The notes beneath the pieces were generated by a model. It ran no database searches, was not told the DNA's origin, and saw only the letters and a list, made by a program, of their open reading frames with translations. A DNA stretch of 64,000 bases from Wyeomyia smithii (taxonomy: Eukaryota; Arthropoda; Insecta; Diptera; Culicidae): positions 161,377,622 to 161,441,621 of the forward strand of contig NC_073695.1 in assembly GCF_029784165.1 (NCBI RefSeq). The letters are read 5' to 3'. The translations under genes and the position numbers were made by a program. Positions 12,472 to 24,760 of this stretch are shown piece after piece. Position 1 is the stretch's first letter. Every line of letters begins with the position of its first letter.

Positions 12472-13033
12472 CACAGACTAACAGACGTAACACTGGAACT
12501 TAGCTCTATCGCCACAAAAAACGATCATTTCAAATTTCTAATCGAATAGCAGTCATCGCGCGACAACGCCGCCTGAGGCGCTGTCATGCAATCTCATACA
12601 TATTTTGTGGTTCCCTTTTTGACACATGCAGTAACGCTAGCGCTTATGTCGAAATACATGACGCAGCGCAAACACGGCAGCAGATGGTGCTAGTGTTACT
12701 GGCATAAAGTACTGGAATCATACGAACGATGATTTGTAGAGCAACATGTCAGAAGGATCTATCTGCTTTCATCGATTTTCTTGATTGACTTTTCATTTGT
12801 TTAATAGTTCAGCTAAAGTAACTATTCCCAACGGGGTTTTTATTTAAAAAGCTAGATTAGATTCTCCGTTATCAAATGGTGTAAAGGACATATAATGAAA
12901 CGTGTTTAATAAGCCGTGGCGGTCGAAAGAAACCGATCGATCAAAAAATCGATCAAAGCAGATAGATCCTTTTGACATGTTGTTCTACATTTTATTGGAA
13001 ATTTGATCGAAGTGTTATGTCTGTTAGTCTGTG
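12472..13033. mobile_element. MITE-A, split by MITE-B
   Basis: Ends are cacagactaacagacgtaac (12472) and its near-complement ending gtctgtg (13033). A complete uninterrupted relative lies at 30710-31014. The extra 253 bp here is MITE-B with its own duplication. Flanks of this copy show no clear target repeat. Confidence 0.85.
12736..12988. mobile_element. MITE-B, complete 253-bp copy
   Basis: Inverted termini of about 45 bp beginning gtaga(g/a)caacatgtca. Flanked by attt (12732-12735 and 12989-12992). The intact MITE-A copy at 30.7 kb gives the empty site (in complement, gatgattttattg), confirming insertion with a 4-bp duplication. A partial copy is at 2595-2798. Confidence 0.85.
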
Positions 13034-13189
13034 TCCTTGGAGCAGGCACACAAACATGAGATTCCACGATAATTTTCAACAGTTCGTTTGTCACCTTTCT
13101 TATATACCGGAAACAATAACGACTCTTTCCATCTACGGGGAAATTAATGTTTTAGCAAGGAAAGATTGAAGATAGCAGCTAGCGGTGAT

Positions 13190-13665
13190 TCTTAACTCCC
13201 AGCACATTTTTTCAGGAGTACAGCATAGCAGGAATGCCAGCTGGTCCAGCGGAGTAGGTTTGTTTCATATCGCAGATGGCTTTGGAAACCTCTTCAATTG
13301 TGATCGCAAAGACTTCGGCATTGAAAACGTCGCTCGGAACGGAGCCATTGCCGCGGCAATGTCGTTAGGTGAAGCGTGCTCCTTGTTGAAAACGCTAGCG
13401 AAGTGCTCGGCAAACAAATCGCATTTACTGTTATTAGTAGACGCTTCACTATTCAGTAAGAACACACTGGATGGTAATCCTTCTTCTTTACGCTTCGAGT
13501 TAACAAATCTCCAGAAGCTTTTCGGATTTAAGCGTAGGTTGCGTTCCGTTTTACGCACAAATATCGTGTACAGACTTTTATTCAGCGTTTTGTATGATCG
13601 ACTAGCAGAAGTGAACCGTGTCCGATTGATAAGGTTTCCTTTTTTTTATATGCACGAAAGCTGAC
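13190..13665 (-). pseudogene. CR1-like retrotransposon ORF2 fragment (EN-RT linker)
   Basis: On the minus strand it encodes LRLNPKSFWRFVNSKRKEEG followed by a stretch with LFAEHFASVFNKEH. This is the region between endonuclease and RT in insect CR1/Jockey-group elements; the same region is seen at about 29.9 kb (RRKPKNFWNFVNSKRK). It has neither the EN core nor the RT catalytic motifs. It adjoins the truncated start of E3. Confidence 0.75.
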
Positions 13666-13683
13666 TTACGAAGGCAGTCTTGA

Positions 13684-16248
13684 AGTTGATTGGTCGTTAT
13701 ATGATTGCTTCCCAAGCACGGTCGACAGAATCATATACCTTGCAATTGAAAACATGCTATTTGGCCTGTATAAGAGCCTGTTTCAGCCGAAGCCACTCAT
13801 AATAGTTCTAGACAGCGACGACAGAAGTCGTCCTTCCTTAGCAGCAGCACTAGCCCTGTGGTTGGTCACCACGTCTCAGGAGCAGCGCAGTTCTACTCAG
13901 CGTGTGTCGCCAGACTGCCATTATTCCCCCCGTGGTGGGGCAGCATGAAGATTGCCATCAGGAAATCCAATTTTGAACATCAAAATGCCTTTTTCAAGGC
14001 AAATAAACAATTCATTGAAAGTTAATAATTTTTGACAACGCAAGCAAGCATTCTGTGTTGGATCCTAGCAATTTAAATCTGTCGCGCCCGTCTAATTCAC
14101 TGAATGTGAAATAGATTCCACAGTGCATGTTGTCCGTGTATCTTAATTCCCCCACTGTTAGGGCAGCTCAAAGGTTGCGATCAACAACCGATCATGAACC
14201 GCAAAATGCATTTTTCGAGGCAAATAAACAAATAATTGGAAGTTAATAATTTTCTGGCATCAACACAAGCAGACATTCTGTGCGGGATGCAATCAATTTC
14301 TGTTGTAGTTGTCTCATTTTTACTTTATTGAGTTAACCCCCCACTGTTGGGGCAGCGCAAAGGCTGCGATCAACATAACCGACTTCGAATAACAAACTGC
14401 TCTGTTAGAACGCATTCACAAAAGCAGTTAGTTCGACTATGCAGAGCTAATATAAAGTCGATTCAATCAATCAGCATGAACAGAATTTCGTCGTCTCCCA
14501 GCTGCCAAGTTGCAACATGATGCAACACACAACAGCGAGCAAACGAAATCGCTTGATGTTACAAGCGCAATACGGTTAGGGGTTAAATCGTTGCGTGTGT
14601 GAGAGTACCATCGGTGTTTATTCGCTGGATACAAAAATCAAATGCAAATTGAGGAATAATTCGTCTAAAGAACATTAGAAAATGGTATAACTGAAAAGAA
14701 AGGCGTGGCCTATTTTGTGGCACCCTTCGGCTATAAAAGAGTGTTTCTGGAAAAACTAGCTACATTCATTAGTCGGAAGGTAAGCTGGATGGACCGTCCA
14801 CAACGTTGACAGCAGTAGCAGCAGATATCAGCACTCAGCACTCAGCAGTAACAGAGGATAGCAGCGGGTTGCGCCTGTGGCTGCCTTCAAATTAAACAAA
14901 TCACTTGCCCTGTGGTTGGTCACCACGTCTCAGGTCTCTGCCAGGCTGAACACCAATGCGAGCGATCGGACGAGATTTTTTCCGTAAATCAGCCGGCACT
15001 TCCTCTAATGGAAAAGTTGGATCATTTTGTTCAGAAGAATATTACTATCGGTAATATTACAGAGATGCGATTGCATTATATCCGATATGGAATTGAACAA
15101 TTGTTCTTTTGAGGACAAATAAAACACTTAATTTGAAGAGTAAATAGATTTGGGTACCAGTAGCAGGATGGTAACAGCCTCAGCGGTAGGTGCAGCCGGT
15201 ACTTCCCTGAGGCCGATGTTATAAGGAAGTAAATGGAAGCGGCATTGCGAAACAGTTCAGGTGTCCTTAGACGCGCGTCATTTTTCGTTGTTGATATTAT
15301 TCCCCACATGAAACGACGCGCCTTCGTACGATAGCGGTGGTATTAGCGGTAGATGCATTTGCCAACACTTACTCCAGTAAAGCCGTGTCTAATTTTCAAT
15401 ATGAAAACACTTTTCTATTGTGTTGGCCGTGCGCATTAGGCCTCTGCCAGGCTAAACGCGAAAAGCGGCGCGAACCGATTCGCCCGGCCGTACGTTAATG
15501 TACAGCCTCAAGTAGAGCTGTACATTAACCTACGGCCGGGTGAATAGAATAGAATCCCTAACTACGATGCCGTTCCTGAATGCGAAACCACTATTTTCCT
15601 GCTATCGGAGCTTCCTTGTCGGTTGAAGGTTTCGGCCTTCCTCCGGTGAAGCTCTGCCTTATTTTGGCAACTACACAAGCATTCTGGATTTGGGCAATCA
15701 AAACTTCTGCTGGCTTAACTTTGTTATCAGAGTGCCTGACTACGATTTGGTAATATTGTTTGAATTGAATGTTTACAAAATATTACAATATTTCTCTTTC
15801 TCCCATTCAATAAAACAAATAATACGATACCTTCGTCATACGCAAGTTCACCATTACTCTCGCTATCGGCGTAACACAAACTGTCCTTTTTAGGACAACC
15901 AAACAAATGAATTGAAGATTTAATATTTTCTCGTTCTGAGCTTTAACCAAAAGTTAATTATCTTCTTTGAATTCACATGTACATATACTCTGACTGTTGA
16001 AACTTGTTTGCGCCGCAAAGAGTTTGTACTTTTCCTGTTCAGTGAGGTCGTATTTATATGTGCAAACTGAAATTGAGTAGTACTTCAGCTTCATTTGCAC
16101 AGAATTTCCAATACTGCCAATGAGCGGTCAACATTTATTTACTAGGAAAAATGACTGACATGCAAGCAGCCGGGTTAACTCTCTTGTAAAAGTATTCTAC
16201 TTCAACCTTGCGGTCGTGGCTTTGCACACAACCCTCCTGTTATTTTTT
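13684..16248 (+). mobile_element. E-family element, copy E3 (5' truncated)
   Basis: Starts at the CCAAT word (gattggtcg near 13690) and contains the promoter cassette (TATA near 13769), three hairpin units (heads near 13927, 14151 and 14338), the second TATA segment (near 14731) and the family 3' end near 16190-16248. A Harbinger-like MITE arm starts at 15439 after TTA and is incomplete. E3 is the empty-site reference for the SINE in E1 and for both MITEs in E2. The stretch 15545-15800 is not shared with the other copies and is not recognised. Confidence 0.7.
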
Positions 16249-16690
16249 TCTAATGCTTTCTAATCTTTTACTGATTGGTGGTATAAAGCTATTTCTCATA
16301 CCTTCTCTACAAATGCAAATACATACCATATATGATACATTTTTGGCTAATCGACTGAGAGGCTGGCAACATTCTCTCAGAATTTAATGAACATTTGTGA
16401 ATGTATTGGCCTTACTACCTTAGGAAACTTTGCATACTTTTTTATTGAAAATTCATCTAGATTATTATTTGACAAGGTCTGAAGTTTGAACCTCTTTTCC
16501 ATATATCAATATATCTAAATAATTACGAGAGATTGAAAACAGTTATCAATGGATGACTTCTAAAAAATTGTCAGAACTTTCATTCTTCATTCTTCAATAT
16601 ACTAAATTTGAAATCGTACACAGAGAAAATTATTTTAAAAACAAAAATGATTTGAAAAAAAAAGGTCATCACTGTTTTTTTCGACACTAG
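16249..16690. other. no recognised feature
   Basis: AT-rich spacer between the E3 3' end and the tandem-repeat element. No coding or structured motif identified. Confidence 0.4.
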
Positions 16691-16865
16691 TTTTGCCTTT
16701 CTCCTAGAAAGGTATAGCAATCACTTGCAAAACCGAAAATATAAAAGTGCTCCAAAGGGCCGAATGGCATATATCACTCGACTCAGCTCGACGAGCTGAG
16801 CATTTTCTGTATGTGTGTGTATGTATGTGTGTGTTTAAGTGTGTGTGTATATGTGCAGATTTTTA

Positions 16866-17560
16866 TTCTCACTCACTTTTCTCAGAGATGGCTGGACCGA
16901 TTTTCATTAAATTAATTGCAAATGAAAGGTCTTGTTGTCCCATAAGACCCTATTGAATTTTATTGTAATCAGATTTTTAGTTTAGAGGTTATGTATCAAA
17001 ATGTAAAAATCATAAAACATCATTATCTCAAAAACTACTCAACCGATTTGAACAAAACAAATTTCAAATGAACGGGCTACCTTAAGAACCCCTAACTTTT
17101 GAATTTTATGAAGATTGAACTTGTGGTTTAAAAGTTATGAAAAGAAACGTGTTTTGAAGACTGTTTAATCTCACTCATGTTTCTCAGAGATGGCTGGACC
17201 GATTTTCATAAAATCAGTGTCAAATGGAAGGTCTAGTTGCCCCATAAGACCCTATCGATTTGTTTTGCAATCGGACTATTACTTTGCCTGTTATGTTTAA
17301 AAATGTGAAATCCAGCTATGAAAAGGAACATATTCCGAAGACTATTTGGACTCACTCACTTTTCTCAGAGATGGCTGAACCGATTTTCACTAAATTAGTG
17401 TCAAATGAGAGGTCTAGCTGCCTCATAATACCCTATTGAATTTTTCTGTAATCGGACTGTAGCTTTGTCTGTAATGTGTCGAAATGTGAAAATCACGAAA
17501 CTTCATTATCTCAGAAACTACACAACCGATTTGATCAATATTATTATCAGTTGAGCAGGC
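16866..17560. repeat. tandem units with ctcagagatggctg
   Basis: Three diverged units start near 16868, 17164 and 17344. Each has cactcacttttctcagagatggctg, then ccgattttca, then an aggtctagttg(c/t)ccca segment, separated by sequence with ttatctcaaaaactac. Their similarity indicates internal duplication. Confidence 0.7.
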
Positions 17561-17934
17561 TAAGGGTTAACTGATGAATTATGATTGAACACGTGGTTTC
17601 AAAGTTTGGCTGCCCTATACGTTTCAATTTTATTTGATTATAATCGAACTTAAGCAACCGTTATGTATTAAATTGTTAATAAAACAACTAAAGCCTATTA
17701 TCTCAAAGACTACATGACTTATTTGAACATAACTAGTGTCATACGAACGAGTCATCTCTCGAACTTACAAATAACAAACTTCATAACAATTTTGCGATGT
17801 GCTAAAAGTCTTCAAATGCACGACGAATCGGCCATAGGATATGATCAAAGTCAAATAGCAAATCGTTTGAAATGATTGAGTTTATCGAAATGACAATATC
17901 CTCGACTTTTGGCTTCTGTACATCGCCTTAATTC

Positions 17935-19030
17935 TGAATATATTCATATTGGGTGGTATTCGGTCATTTTTAGCAGATTTTCTGGCATCAATCTTACACC
18001 AGGAATACCCATATTGGGAGGTATTTAGTTATTTTGGTTGTTTTCCAGAAACTAAAAGTGGTCGTCTTTAAATTTAAAATGGTTTCCAAGGTCAATGTTT
18101 GGTTTCTATGCATCATCTGGATTACGGAAATATTCATATTGAGTATTATTCGGTCATTTTCGACTGTTTCCTAAAAGTTGCCATTTAGCAATTCAAAATG
18201 GTGCCTGAGGTCAATTGTTAGCTCATTGCATCATTCTAGTTCCAGAGATACTCATATTGGATGGTATTTGGTTATTTTAGGCTATTTTTCACAAACCAGA
18301 AGTCGCCATCTTGGATTTTAAAATGGCATTTGGGAACAGAAATACCCATATTGGATGGTATTTGGTTATTTTAGACTGTTTTCACAAACCGGAAGTCGCC
18401 ATCTTGGATTTCAAAATGATATTTAAAATAATTTCTAGCCTCTGAGCGTCATTCTGGTTGAAGAAACACCCATATTGGGTGTTATTCGATCATTTTCGGC
18501 TGTTTCCCAGGAACCGGAAGTCGCCAACATAAAATCCAAAATGGGGTGTGTGGTCGATTTCAGCTGCTGTGTATCATTCTAGATCCGGAGATACTCATGT
18601 CAGACGAAAATCGGCCCAGAAACCAGAAGTTGCCATCCTACAATTCATAGTGGTGTTCTTGCAACATTCTGGCTCCGGAGATACTCGTATTGGGTGGTAT
18701 TTGGTCACTTTGGGCTGTTTTTCAGAAACTGAAAGTCGTCATTTTGAACTTTAAAATTGCCTGTGAAATCAATTTCTGTCATCTGGGCGTAATTCTGTTT
18801 CCGAAAACATTCATATTGAATGGTATTTGGTCATTTCCGGCTGTTTGCCAGACACCGGAAGTCACCATCTTAAATTCAAGATTGTGTCTGTGATCAATTT
18901 TCAGCTTCTGTGCATCTTTCTGGTTCCGGAGATACTCATATTTAATGGGAATCGTCCATTTCAGGCTGATTTCCAGAAACCGGAAGTTGCCATCTTACAA
19001 TCCAAAATGTTGCCTGAGGTCGATTATGGA
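17935..19030. repeat. about ten diverged units with catattgggtggtatt
   Basis: The word catattggg(t)ggtatttggt recurs near 17946, 18009, 18132, 18251, 18347, 18472, 18686, 18811 and 18937, spaced about 60-130 bp. Each is usually followed by an accggaagtcgccatcttgg segment. Units vary in length by deletions of whole segments. Confidence 0.75.
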
Positions 19031-19560
19031 ACATATTTGTTACCACTAAAACATTCACCTGCCAAATTTGGTTCCATTAATTTGGTTAGCTCTCGAGATG
19101 TGCAGAAATTTGTGTTTCATTTGTATGGCATCCCTCCCTTCCAACAGAAGGAGGGGTTTCAAAACGTTATGGACATATTTTTCATCCCTTAAAACATCTA
19201 CATGCCAAATTCGGTTTCATTTGCTTGGTTTGTTCTTGACTTGTGCAGAAATTTATATTTCATTTGTATGGGACCCCTCCCTTCCAGAAAGGGAAGGGTC
19301 TCAAACTATTATAGGAACCTTTATAGGCACCAAAAACCCCTACATACAAATTTTCACGCCGATCGGTTCGGTTATTTTCGAGCCTATATGGATCAGACAG
19401 ACAGACAGACCGGATTGCATTTTTATATGTATAGATTACAACATCAATGTTTTTTAAGAGTGAATATACATTTATTGGATTGAAGCGTTCATGTAAATTT
19501 ATTTTTACAAATAAAAGTTTGAATGAGAAAGGCTGGGTCTGACCGCTAGGTGGATTAATT

Positions 19561-20042
19561 TAGGTTTTTTAGATAGATAATTTACACTCTTGAGGAGAAA
19601 ATGTTTTTTTTAAAACGTATGCAATTTTTGCGAATAAAAGATAATTCCCATGTTTTCTTCTTGTTTTTATGAATAATGAAAATTCTGTCTCCAACTTTAG
19701 AAACATAATTCACTCAACAAAACGTAAAACAAGACTACTTACTGTTCTTCGAAATATTTTTCATTGATAAAGTAAGCTATAAAACATTTGTTGCAACCTT
19801 AATTTCCACAATTTCGAATGAAGTGAAAGACTTCTAAGAAAAAAAAAAACGAGATTGATGCGTTTGAGGTTTCTAGCAGCACCATACATCAGCTGTTGCT
19901 TGTTTTCTCTTCACTCGTGCATTGAACAAAATTTTGTGCATTTTATTTGAAATGGAGCGTAGCTTCTAGAAAAAATATGAACGACTCAAAATAGTTTACG
20001 ATTTTGCGAATATTTTATGTTTTTTGATTGGATTTCAAATAG
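19561..20042. other. no recognised feature
   Basis: AT-rich sequence between two non-autonomous elements. A poly-A tract lies near 19843. Confidence 0.4.
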
Positions 20043-20800
20043 GCCAACTAGCCCCCAAGTTGGGGTAAGTTGGTCAGGGTGTGTGGTAAATTGACCATTT
20101 TTATTTCGGAAGCACAATTCAGTTATCCTTCCTCACTGCATTTGCGGCAGCCTGTAGCGTCTCAGCGGAAGTCAAACCTCTTCCGGTTTTTTGTTTATAT
20201 ATTCGCTTTCCGAAATCCCAAACCAAGAGAAAAGTACGCGGCACGTATCCTTCGCGTAAAAACCGACTTTAGTATAAATGGTTTTGCTAAGCAGAGCACA
20301 TGCTGTTTGCGCTTGGTTTCAGTTTGCATTACGAAATGCGCTGTTCCTGGAATTGCATATACTTGGTTACTTGAATTCATTGATGATGTGCATAGGACCC
20401 ACCAGCCCCACTTGTTTGTGACCAACTAGCCCCTCATGTTTTCAATATGAAAATAGCTTGAAATGTTTGAACAAAAACATTTTGGCGAAAATTTGTTTTA
20501 TACAACTTGAAACTAACAAAAAGGACATTCATTATGCATTGAAGAAGGTTTATTTCAATTTGGCTAGCTTTGTTTAGACAAAAAGTTTCGACTTGAAAAC
20601 CGAGTAGAATTGATGGCCAATTTGGCACCAACCTGTATTTATAATACATCCTAATTAAAACTGTACTTCATTTTGTCATTTAAATTCTCTGGTTATCTGC
20701 TACATATCACCCATATTACACGATTTTTTTAAAACGTAGATTCGAAGATATTCTCATTGACCAACTTACCCCGTAACCAACTAGCCCCGCTCTACCCTAT
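20043..20800. mobile_element. putative MITE with ccaactagcccc termini
   Basis: The motif ccaactagcccc occurs near both borders (20044 and 20777) and in the middle (20421), and gttggggtaagttggtc (20059) is inverted as gaccaacttaccccg (20758). These short inverted motifs suggest a fold-back type MITE. Exact ends are not resolved. Confidence 0.45.
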
Positions 20801-20926
20801 CTTCACGAAAATACCAAAATTGTTTTCTTCACATTTAATTTGGCGAATAATATTTCTTAGAATGGAGATAATCGACTAGCTTTACTCAAAATTTTATAAC
20901 AAATTATCAATGGTGGCTTTTCGAGC

Positions 20927-21174
<248 letters not shown>

Positions 21175-21278
21175 CAAACTCGGAAGCAGTGCGCAAACAA
21201 AAGCGAAAAATTTTGCGAACAACTCGCACGAATCGGAGGAATATGCTGCTTCAATGAGCATTTTCGCATCGAATTTAC

Positions 21279-22700
21279 TTAATTCCGAAACTGTTGAGAG
21301 TTTCGGCGGAGGTCTGTTTGTACTCGCGTTAATTTTGTCTCAACAGATTTATTGTTACGGTATTTACGCTGCCAAGCATTATGTACACGCTTTAGTACAT
21401 GCAGTCGCGGGGTAGCCCATGGAGGGGAAGCAGGCTTATTCACAAATTGTAAGTTTGGCCTTAACCACTGGCATATAATTTCACTAAACAATTTAGCAAG
21501 ATCGTCAACATCATTAATTTCGTGAAGAGCCATCCAGTCGAAATACTCAGTGCGAGCCGTGAAGTTAATTTTGCGGTAGCCCTGTTACTGTCTGCTGCCG
21601 AAGTCGGTGTCGTCACTCTGGCTTCAGAAGGTAATGAAATAACTAGTGAGGGGTGATGCAGATCAACGGGAACAAGAGGGGCAACATAGGTGTCGATCAT
21701 ACATGTTTGCCCGATAGAACAAAAGATGAGATCGAGTATGCGATCGAGGTGATTTAGCCGCTGGTTCACTTGGCTCAGATTTAAAAAGTCCATACCATTG
21801 ATCAGCGCAGCGCTGGCGGCAGACAATTGAGAAGAGCTGGTATGAGTTGCTCTTTCCTGTGATCAGACGTTGCGAGGTTGATTAAAATCACCACATACAA
21901 GAACGGTATCACTGCCGATTTCCTGCTGCACAGCTCAGTGACCGAGGCAATATGTGCGTTGATTATGGTTGGATCGTTGCTTTTGTCTGAGGGGAATATA
22001 CAGCACAAAGCAGTATTTTCAAACTACAAATAGTAGTGCTTACGCATATTTGCTCCAGATGGTTGCTGTGTGAAGTATCTAACAGTGTGCTCGGATATCG
22101 TTTATTAACAGCTATTAAAATTGTGAGCGGGGGCCTAGTGTGGTTGGTAACGTCTCCGCCAACCACGCTCGACGCCTGGGTTCGAATCCCACCGCCGACA
22201 TAGGTGTCGATGGTTGTGAGGTGGCGTGATCCACTCACAACCAACCCAAACTGGTCTAGATTCAATCCTAGCCGACACCGGGAGATTTTCTGAGGCGAAA
22301 AATCTCTGGGATCACGCCTTCCATCGCATGAGGAAGTAAAGCCGTTGGCGCCGGTCCGTTAATAAACGGGTCGTGAGTTAGGGTCCTGGGTGTGGAGTCG
22401 CCTCCCTGGGCGTCGGTGATTGGCCACAACAGTGGCGGAACTAGACCGACGGAAAATAAGCGAGAATAAAAAAAAAAAAAAAGCTATTAAAATTCCTCCG
22501 AAGCAACGTTTGTCACTGTTAAAATAGCTTCTGTCACACCGAAAAACATTGAATGTATCGCCGAACAGTTGCTATGAGTTGATAGGTTATCCAGTCCAGT
22601 TTCAGTCAACACAATCACGTCGAAATTGCAGTCATTGGTTGCCAGATAAAACTCGTCGATTTTAGTACGAAGACCGCGGACATTCTGGTAGAATGACCAT
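21279..22700 (-). pseudogene. CR1-like endonuclease domain, frameshifted
   Basis: Successive fragments give NVRGLRTKIDEFYL with a following VIVLTETGLD (near 22690-22590, the start of an EEP/APE-type endonuclease), then ILLCAVYSPQ (near 22040) and LNHLDRILDLIFCSIGQ (near 21740). PASPPWATPRLHVLKRVHNA marks the linker (near 21420). The fragments lie in different frames, so several indels have accumulated. The enzyme nicks target DNA for target-primed reverse transcription; this copy cannot do so. Confidence 0.8.
22123..22481 (+). mobile_element. tRNA-related SINE with poly-A tail
   Basis: An A-box-like tagtgtggttggtaacg (near 22136) and a perfect B box gggttcgaatccc (near 22179) form a pol III promoter. 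About 250 bp of body and a 15-A tail follow. The 13-bp target duplication agctattaaaatt flanks it exactly (22110-22122 and 22482-22494). It sits inside the endonuclease of the CR1-like remnant, so it is younger. A second, partial copy of this SINE lies at 46320-46560 on the other strand. Confidence 0.9.
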
Positions 22701-22869
22701 AGAGCATACCCAGTGTGCTGGAATGCATTACCACAGAGTACAGGTTATCGGAAACCCGAAGGCTCCCACCGTCCACAAAGCCACCGTATGTAGGACACAT
22801 ACGAGAAGCTGGACGTATCCGTTCCCTTCCAAACCAGCCGAACAACAACAGCGGGCTCAGTTGTATTCA

Positions 22870-23478
22870 GGCAGCGTGAGATGATTTTTTGAATATCATC
22901 ATCTGTAATTTGTGGATTTAAGCCCGACAGATATAACCAAAAGCGTTTCTGAGCTACAGCTGATGCGATGGATGGCTGGCACTGATAGATCGCTCAAATC
23001 AATATTGTTTTCAGCACGATCAGGGTGAATCGAGATAGGAACTCGCTCTTTTCGGCGACGCTTCAAATTTTTGTTCGACCACACAGGTGTGACACACGAG
23101 GTAGATGGAGTGCCGAGAGCAGAGTTTTCATTGATATACGAGAGAAGTTGTCGATTTTTTACTTAAACCGTCAACAACCTCGAAAAGTTTTTGCACCTGA
23201 GCGGGAAGTTCAGTCAGGTGTGACGCTTGTGTGGGTTGTTCTAATTGTGGCAGCTGAAAATCCGCTATATACGAGCGAATAGAACGGCCGTTCAGAAGCT
23301 CTCTGCATGACGGGCAAATGAATATTATTTTGCCAAGTGCGAAAAAATCCTTGCACACTCTACTGTTAAAACCACAGCATTGTTGATTTATGTGGTAACA
23401 GTTCTCACAGAAGCCACATCGGATCGGTTCAAGATCGTTGACGGCTTGTTTACATTCCCCACAGTGTTTCTTCTCCAT
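22870..23478 (-). pseudogene. CR1-like ORF1 with PHD-like zinc finger
   Basis: The first 116 codons (23478-23128) begin MEKKHCGECKQAVNDLEPIR and continue with Cys/His residues spaced like a PHD finger (CGEC, CGFC, CYH, CC, CPSC). A short heptad-like segment follows (LPAQVQKLFEVVDGL). After a frameshift the next part reads VWSNKNLKRRRKERV and then IDLSDLSVPAI. The copy at 41.6-44.0 kb shows the same blocks (VWSNRTMKRRH, IDLNDLSVPSI). ORF1 proteins of this group bind RNA and form the retrotransposition particle. Confidence 0.75.
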
Positions 23479-23753
23479 TCCGTTTTGTTCAGTCGATGGC
23501 GCGAGTAGCGGTTATATTGGACGAAAGATGTGCTTCACTATCAAAACAAAACACATACTATTGATGCTGCTTGCTACTGCACAAACTAGAGGAAGTGTCG
23601 CTACACCAGCTGGCCCTGTCAATATGCTGACACCACTGCTGCTGCTTATGCTATCCATTGCACTGCTGTTGCCGCTAAGTAAGGACTGTCGTAGTCGCTG
23701 TCTGGAACTGATATTTCGGCAATAGTATATTCCGAATTACTAGGTCTTTGAGT

Positions 23754-24008
23754 AATCATATAACGACCAATCAGAGGTCGAATTTTGCGTTTTGTCTAGT
23801 CTGGACAATTTTCAATAGAACAATAGGAGAATTCTTAGAAGATTTATTTTCCTATCTATTGCTGTTAGAACGAAGGAAATCCATCGAAAACTAACCGATT
23901 TATTAGCATTTGAGATTGGACATATTTTTCATTTTTTTCTGTTTTAGATTTAGATTTACATCCCTATGTAGCCGAACTTCCTGAGAGACGTAGCTCTACG
24001 TCAAAAAA
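23754..24008 (-). mobile_element. E-family 5' terminal fragment
   Basis: On the minus strand it contains the family start with a mutated terminus, ctcaggaagttcggctac, the cgttct-rich block and the CCAAT word (complement of cgaccaatcagaggtcg near 23766). It ends just 34 bp before the host exon acceptor at 24041. Confidence 0.75.
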
Positions 24009-24041
24009 ATTAATCAATATCGTTATTAAATCTTTTCACAG

Positions 24042-24155
24042 GTCCTATTTGAAATGGATATTATACCTGAGGGCAACAATTTCGTTCTGGTCAAGGATGC
24101 AGACCTGCATGATGTACTCAAGACTTTGGAAAAATATTTTCCTCACTCAGTTAAG
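24042..24155 (+). CDS. host gene, exon with start codon (GNAT-like protein)
   Basis: A pyrimidine-rich acceptor (tcttttcacag, ending 24041) is followed by 12 bp and an ATG in good context (gaaATGG, 24054). Thirty-four codons follow, MDIIPEGNNFVLVKDADLHD then a segment ending EKYFPHSVK, and a strong donor (AAG|gtacgt, 24156). The exon ends in phase 0, and the next exon of the same gene is at 46030. The sequence matches my recollection of the N-terminal part of insect glycine N-acyltransferase-like (FR47/GNAT) proteins, which transfer acyl groups from CoA. That assignment is from family knowledge and covers only 73 residues. Any upstream non-coding exon is not identified. Confidence 0.7.
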
Positions 24156-24439
24156 GTACGTACTTTTAAAATTCATATTGAATTACATGTTTTCACAGCA
24201 CATAATAAGAGCGTTATAATCGGTTTACTTCGATGTTATAATTGGAGACATGCTAAAGATTTGAATTTACTTCGAATTCTATGATTTGAATTGAATTTAC
24301 AGATCGAGAAAACTGCAAAAGAGTTTGCCTGAATGCATCTAGGGAAATTTAAATGTCATGCTTTGTATACACATTTCAGTCGTCACGAAACAAATTACTT
24401 GAAAACCTACCTAGTTGAAACCAACTTATTTTTTCTACA

Positions 24440-24760
24440 TGGTAGGCCAATCTCCTGAAATATTCAACGTGAGTAACGACAGTTGTGTGAAGGTTATTGA
24501 AGAGATAATGATTAAGAGTGAGAAACTCATCGTGATCGCAAAGTGCTCGAGAAAAATTTTGTTCATTAGATTGGCGAGTTACACCGAGAGCGTCACCGAT
24601 TCATCAAGCAACCTGTTCGGCTTTCGAAAAGACGGATCAACGGTGGATTTTATCCTGACCATCATCAACACGGAGGAGGTAGAGCTCCGGCTGAAAAGAA
24701 GAAGCTTTCGCTATTACGCAAACATCATACTAGATGTAGAAATGCTTTTAATAGCACCTG
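24440..24760 (+). pseudogene. R1-clade reverse transcriptase fragment
   Basis: The frame includes RLASYTESVTDSSSN, FGFRKDGSTVDFILTII and RYYANIILDVE. These correspond to the RT block QFGFRKGRSTVDAI and the start of motif A (LDVRNAFN) in R1-type non-LTR retrotransposons. Coding stops soon after, and catalytic motifs downstream are absent. It lies in the intron of the host gene. Confidence 0.7.

Larger units (their letters stand above)
16693..19560. mobile_element. about 2.9-kb non-autonomous element made of diverged repeats
   Basis: Begins gcctttctcctagaaaggta (near 16695) and ends gagaaaggctgggtctgacc (near 19525), giving short inverted ends gcctttctc/gagaaaggc. The interior has a dinucleotide-rich gtgtgtatgt tract (16810-16850) and two families of tandem repeats listed separately. 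No long ORF with recognisable domains was found. The superfamily is not assigned. Confidence 0.55.
21270..23480 (-). mobile_element. CR1-like (T1/Q type) retrotransposon remnant
   Basis: Running leftwards from 23478 it has ORF1 with a PHD-like finger and a basic linker, then the apurinic-type endonuclease. It stops in the EN-RT linker near 21279 (VQTDLRRNSQQF). The reverse transcriptase is missing. A SINE is inserted at 22123-22481. A related copy on the same strand at 40.5-44.0 kb aligns with the same order of segments. Confidence 0.8.

Noticed and set aside
22123..22200. A genuine tRNA gene at the B box
   Set aside because: Followed by a SINE body, an A tail and a target duplication; the head does not fold as a full cloverleaf. 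The same reasoning applies at 4105 and 44917.
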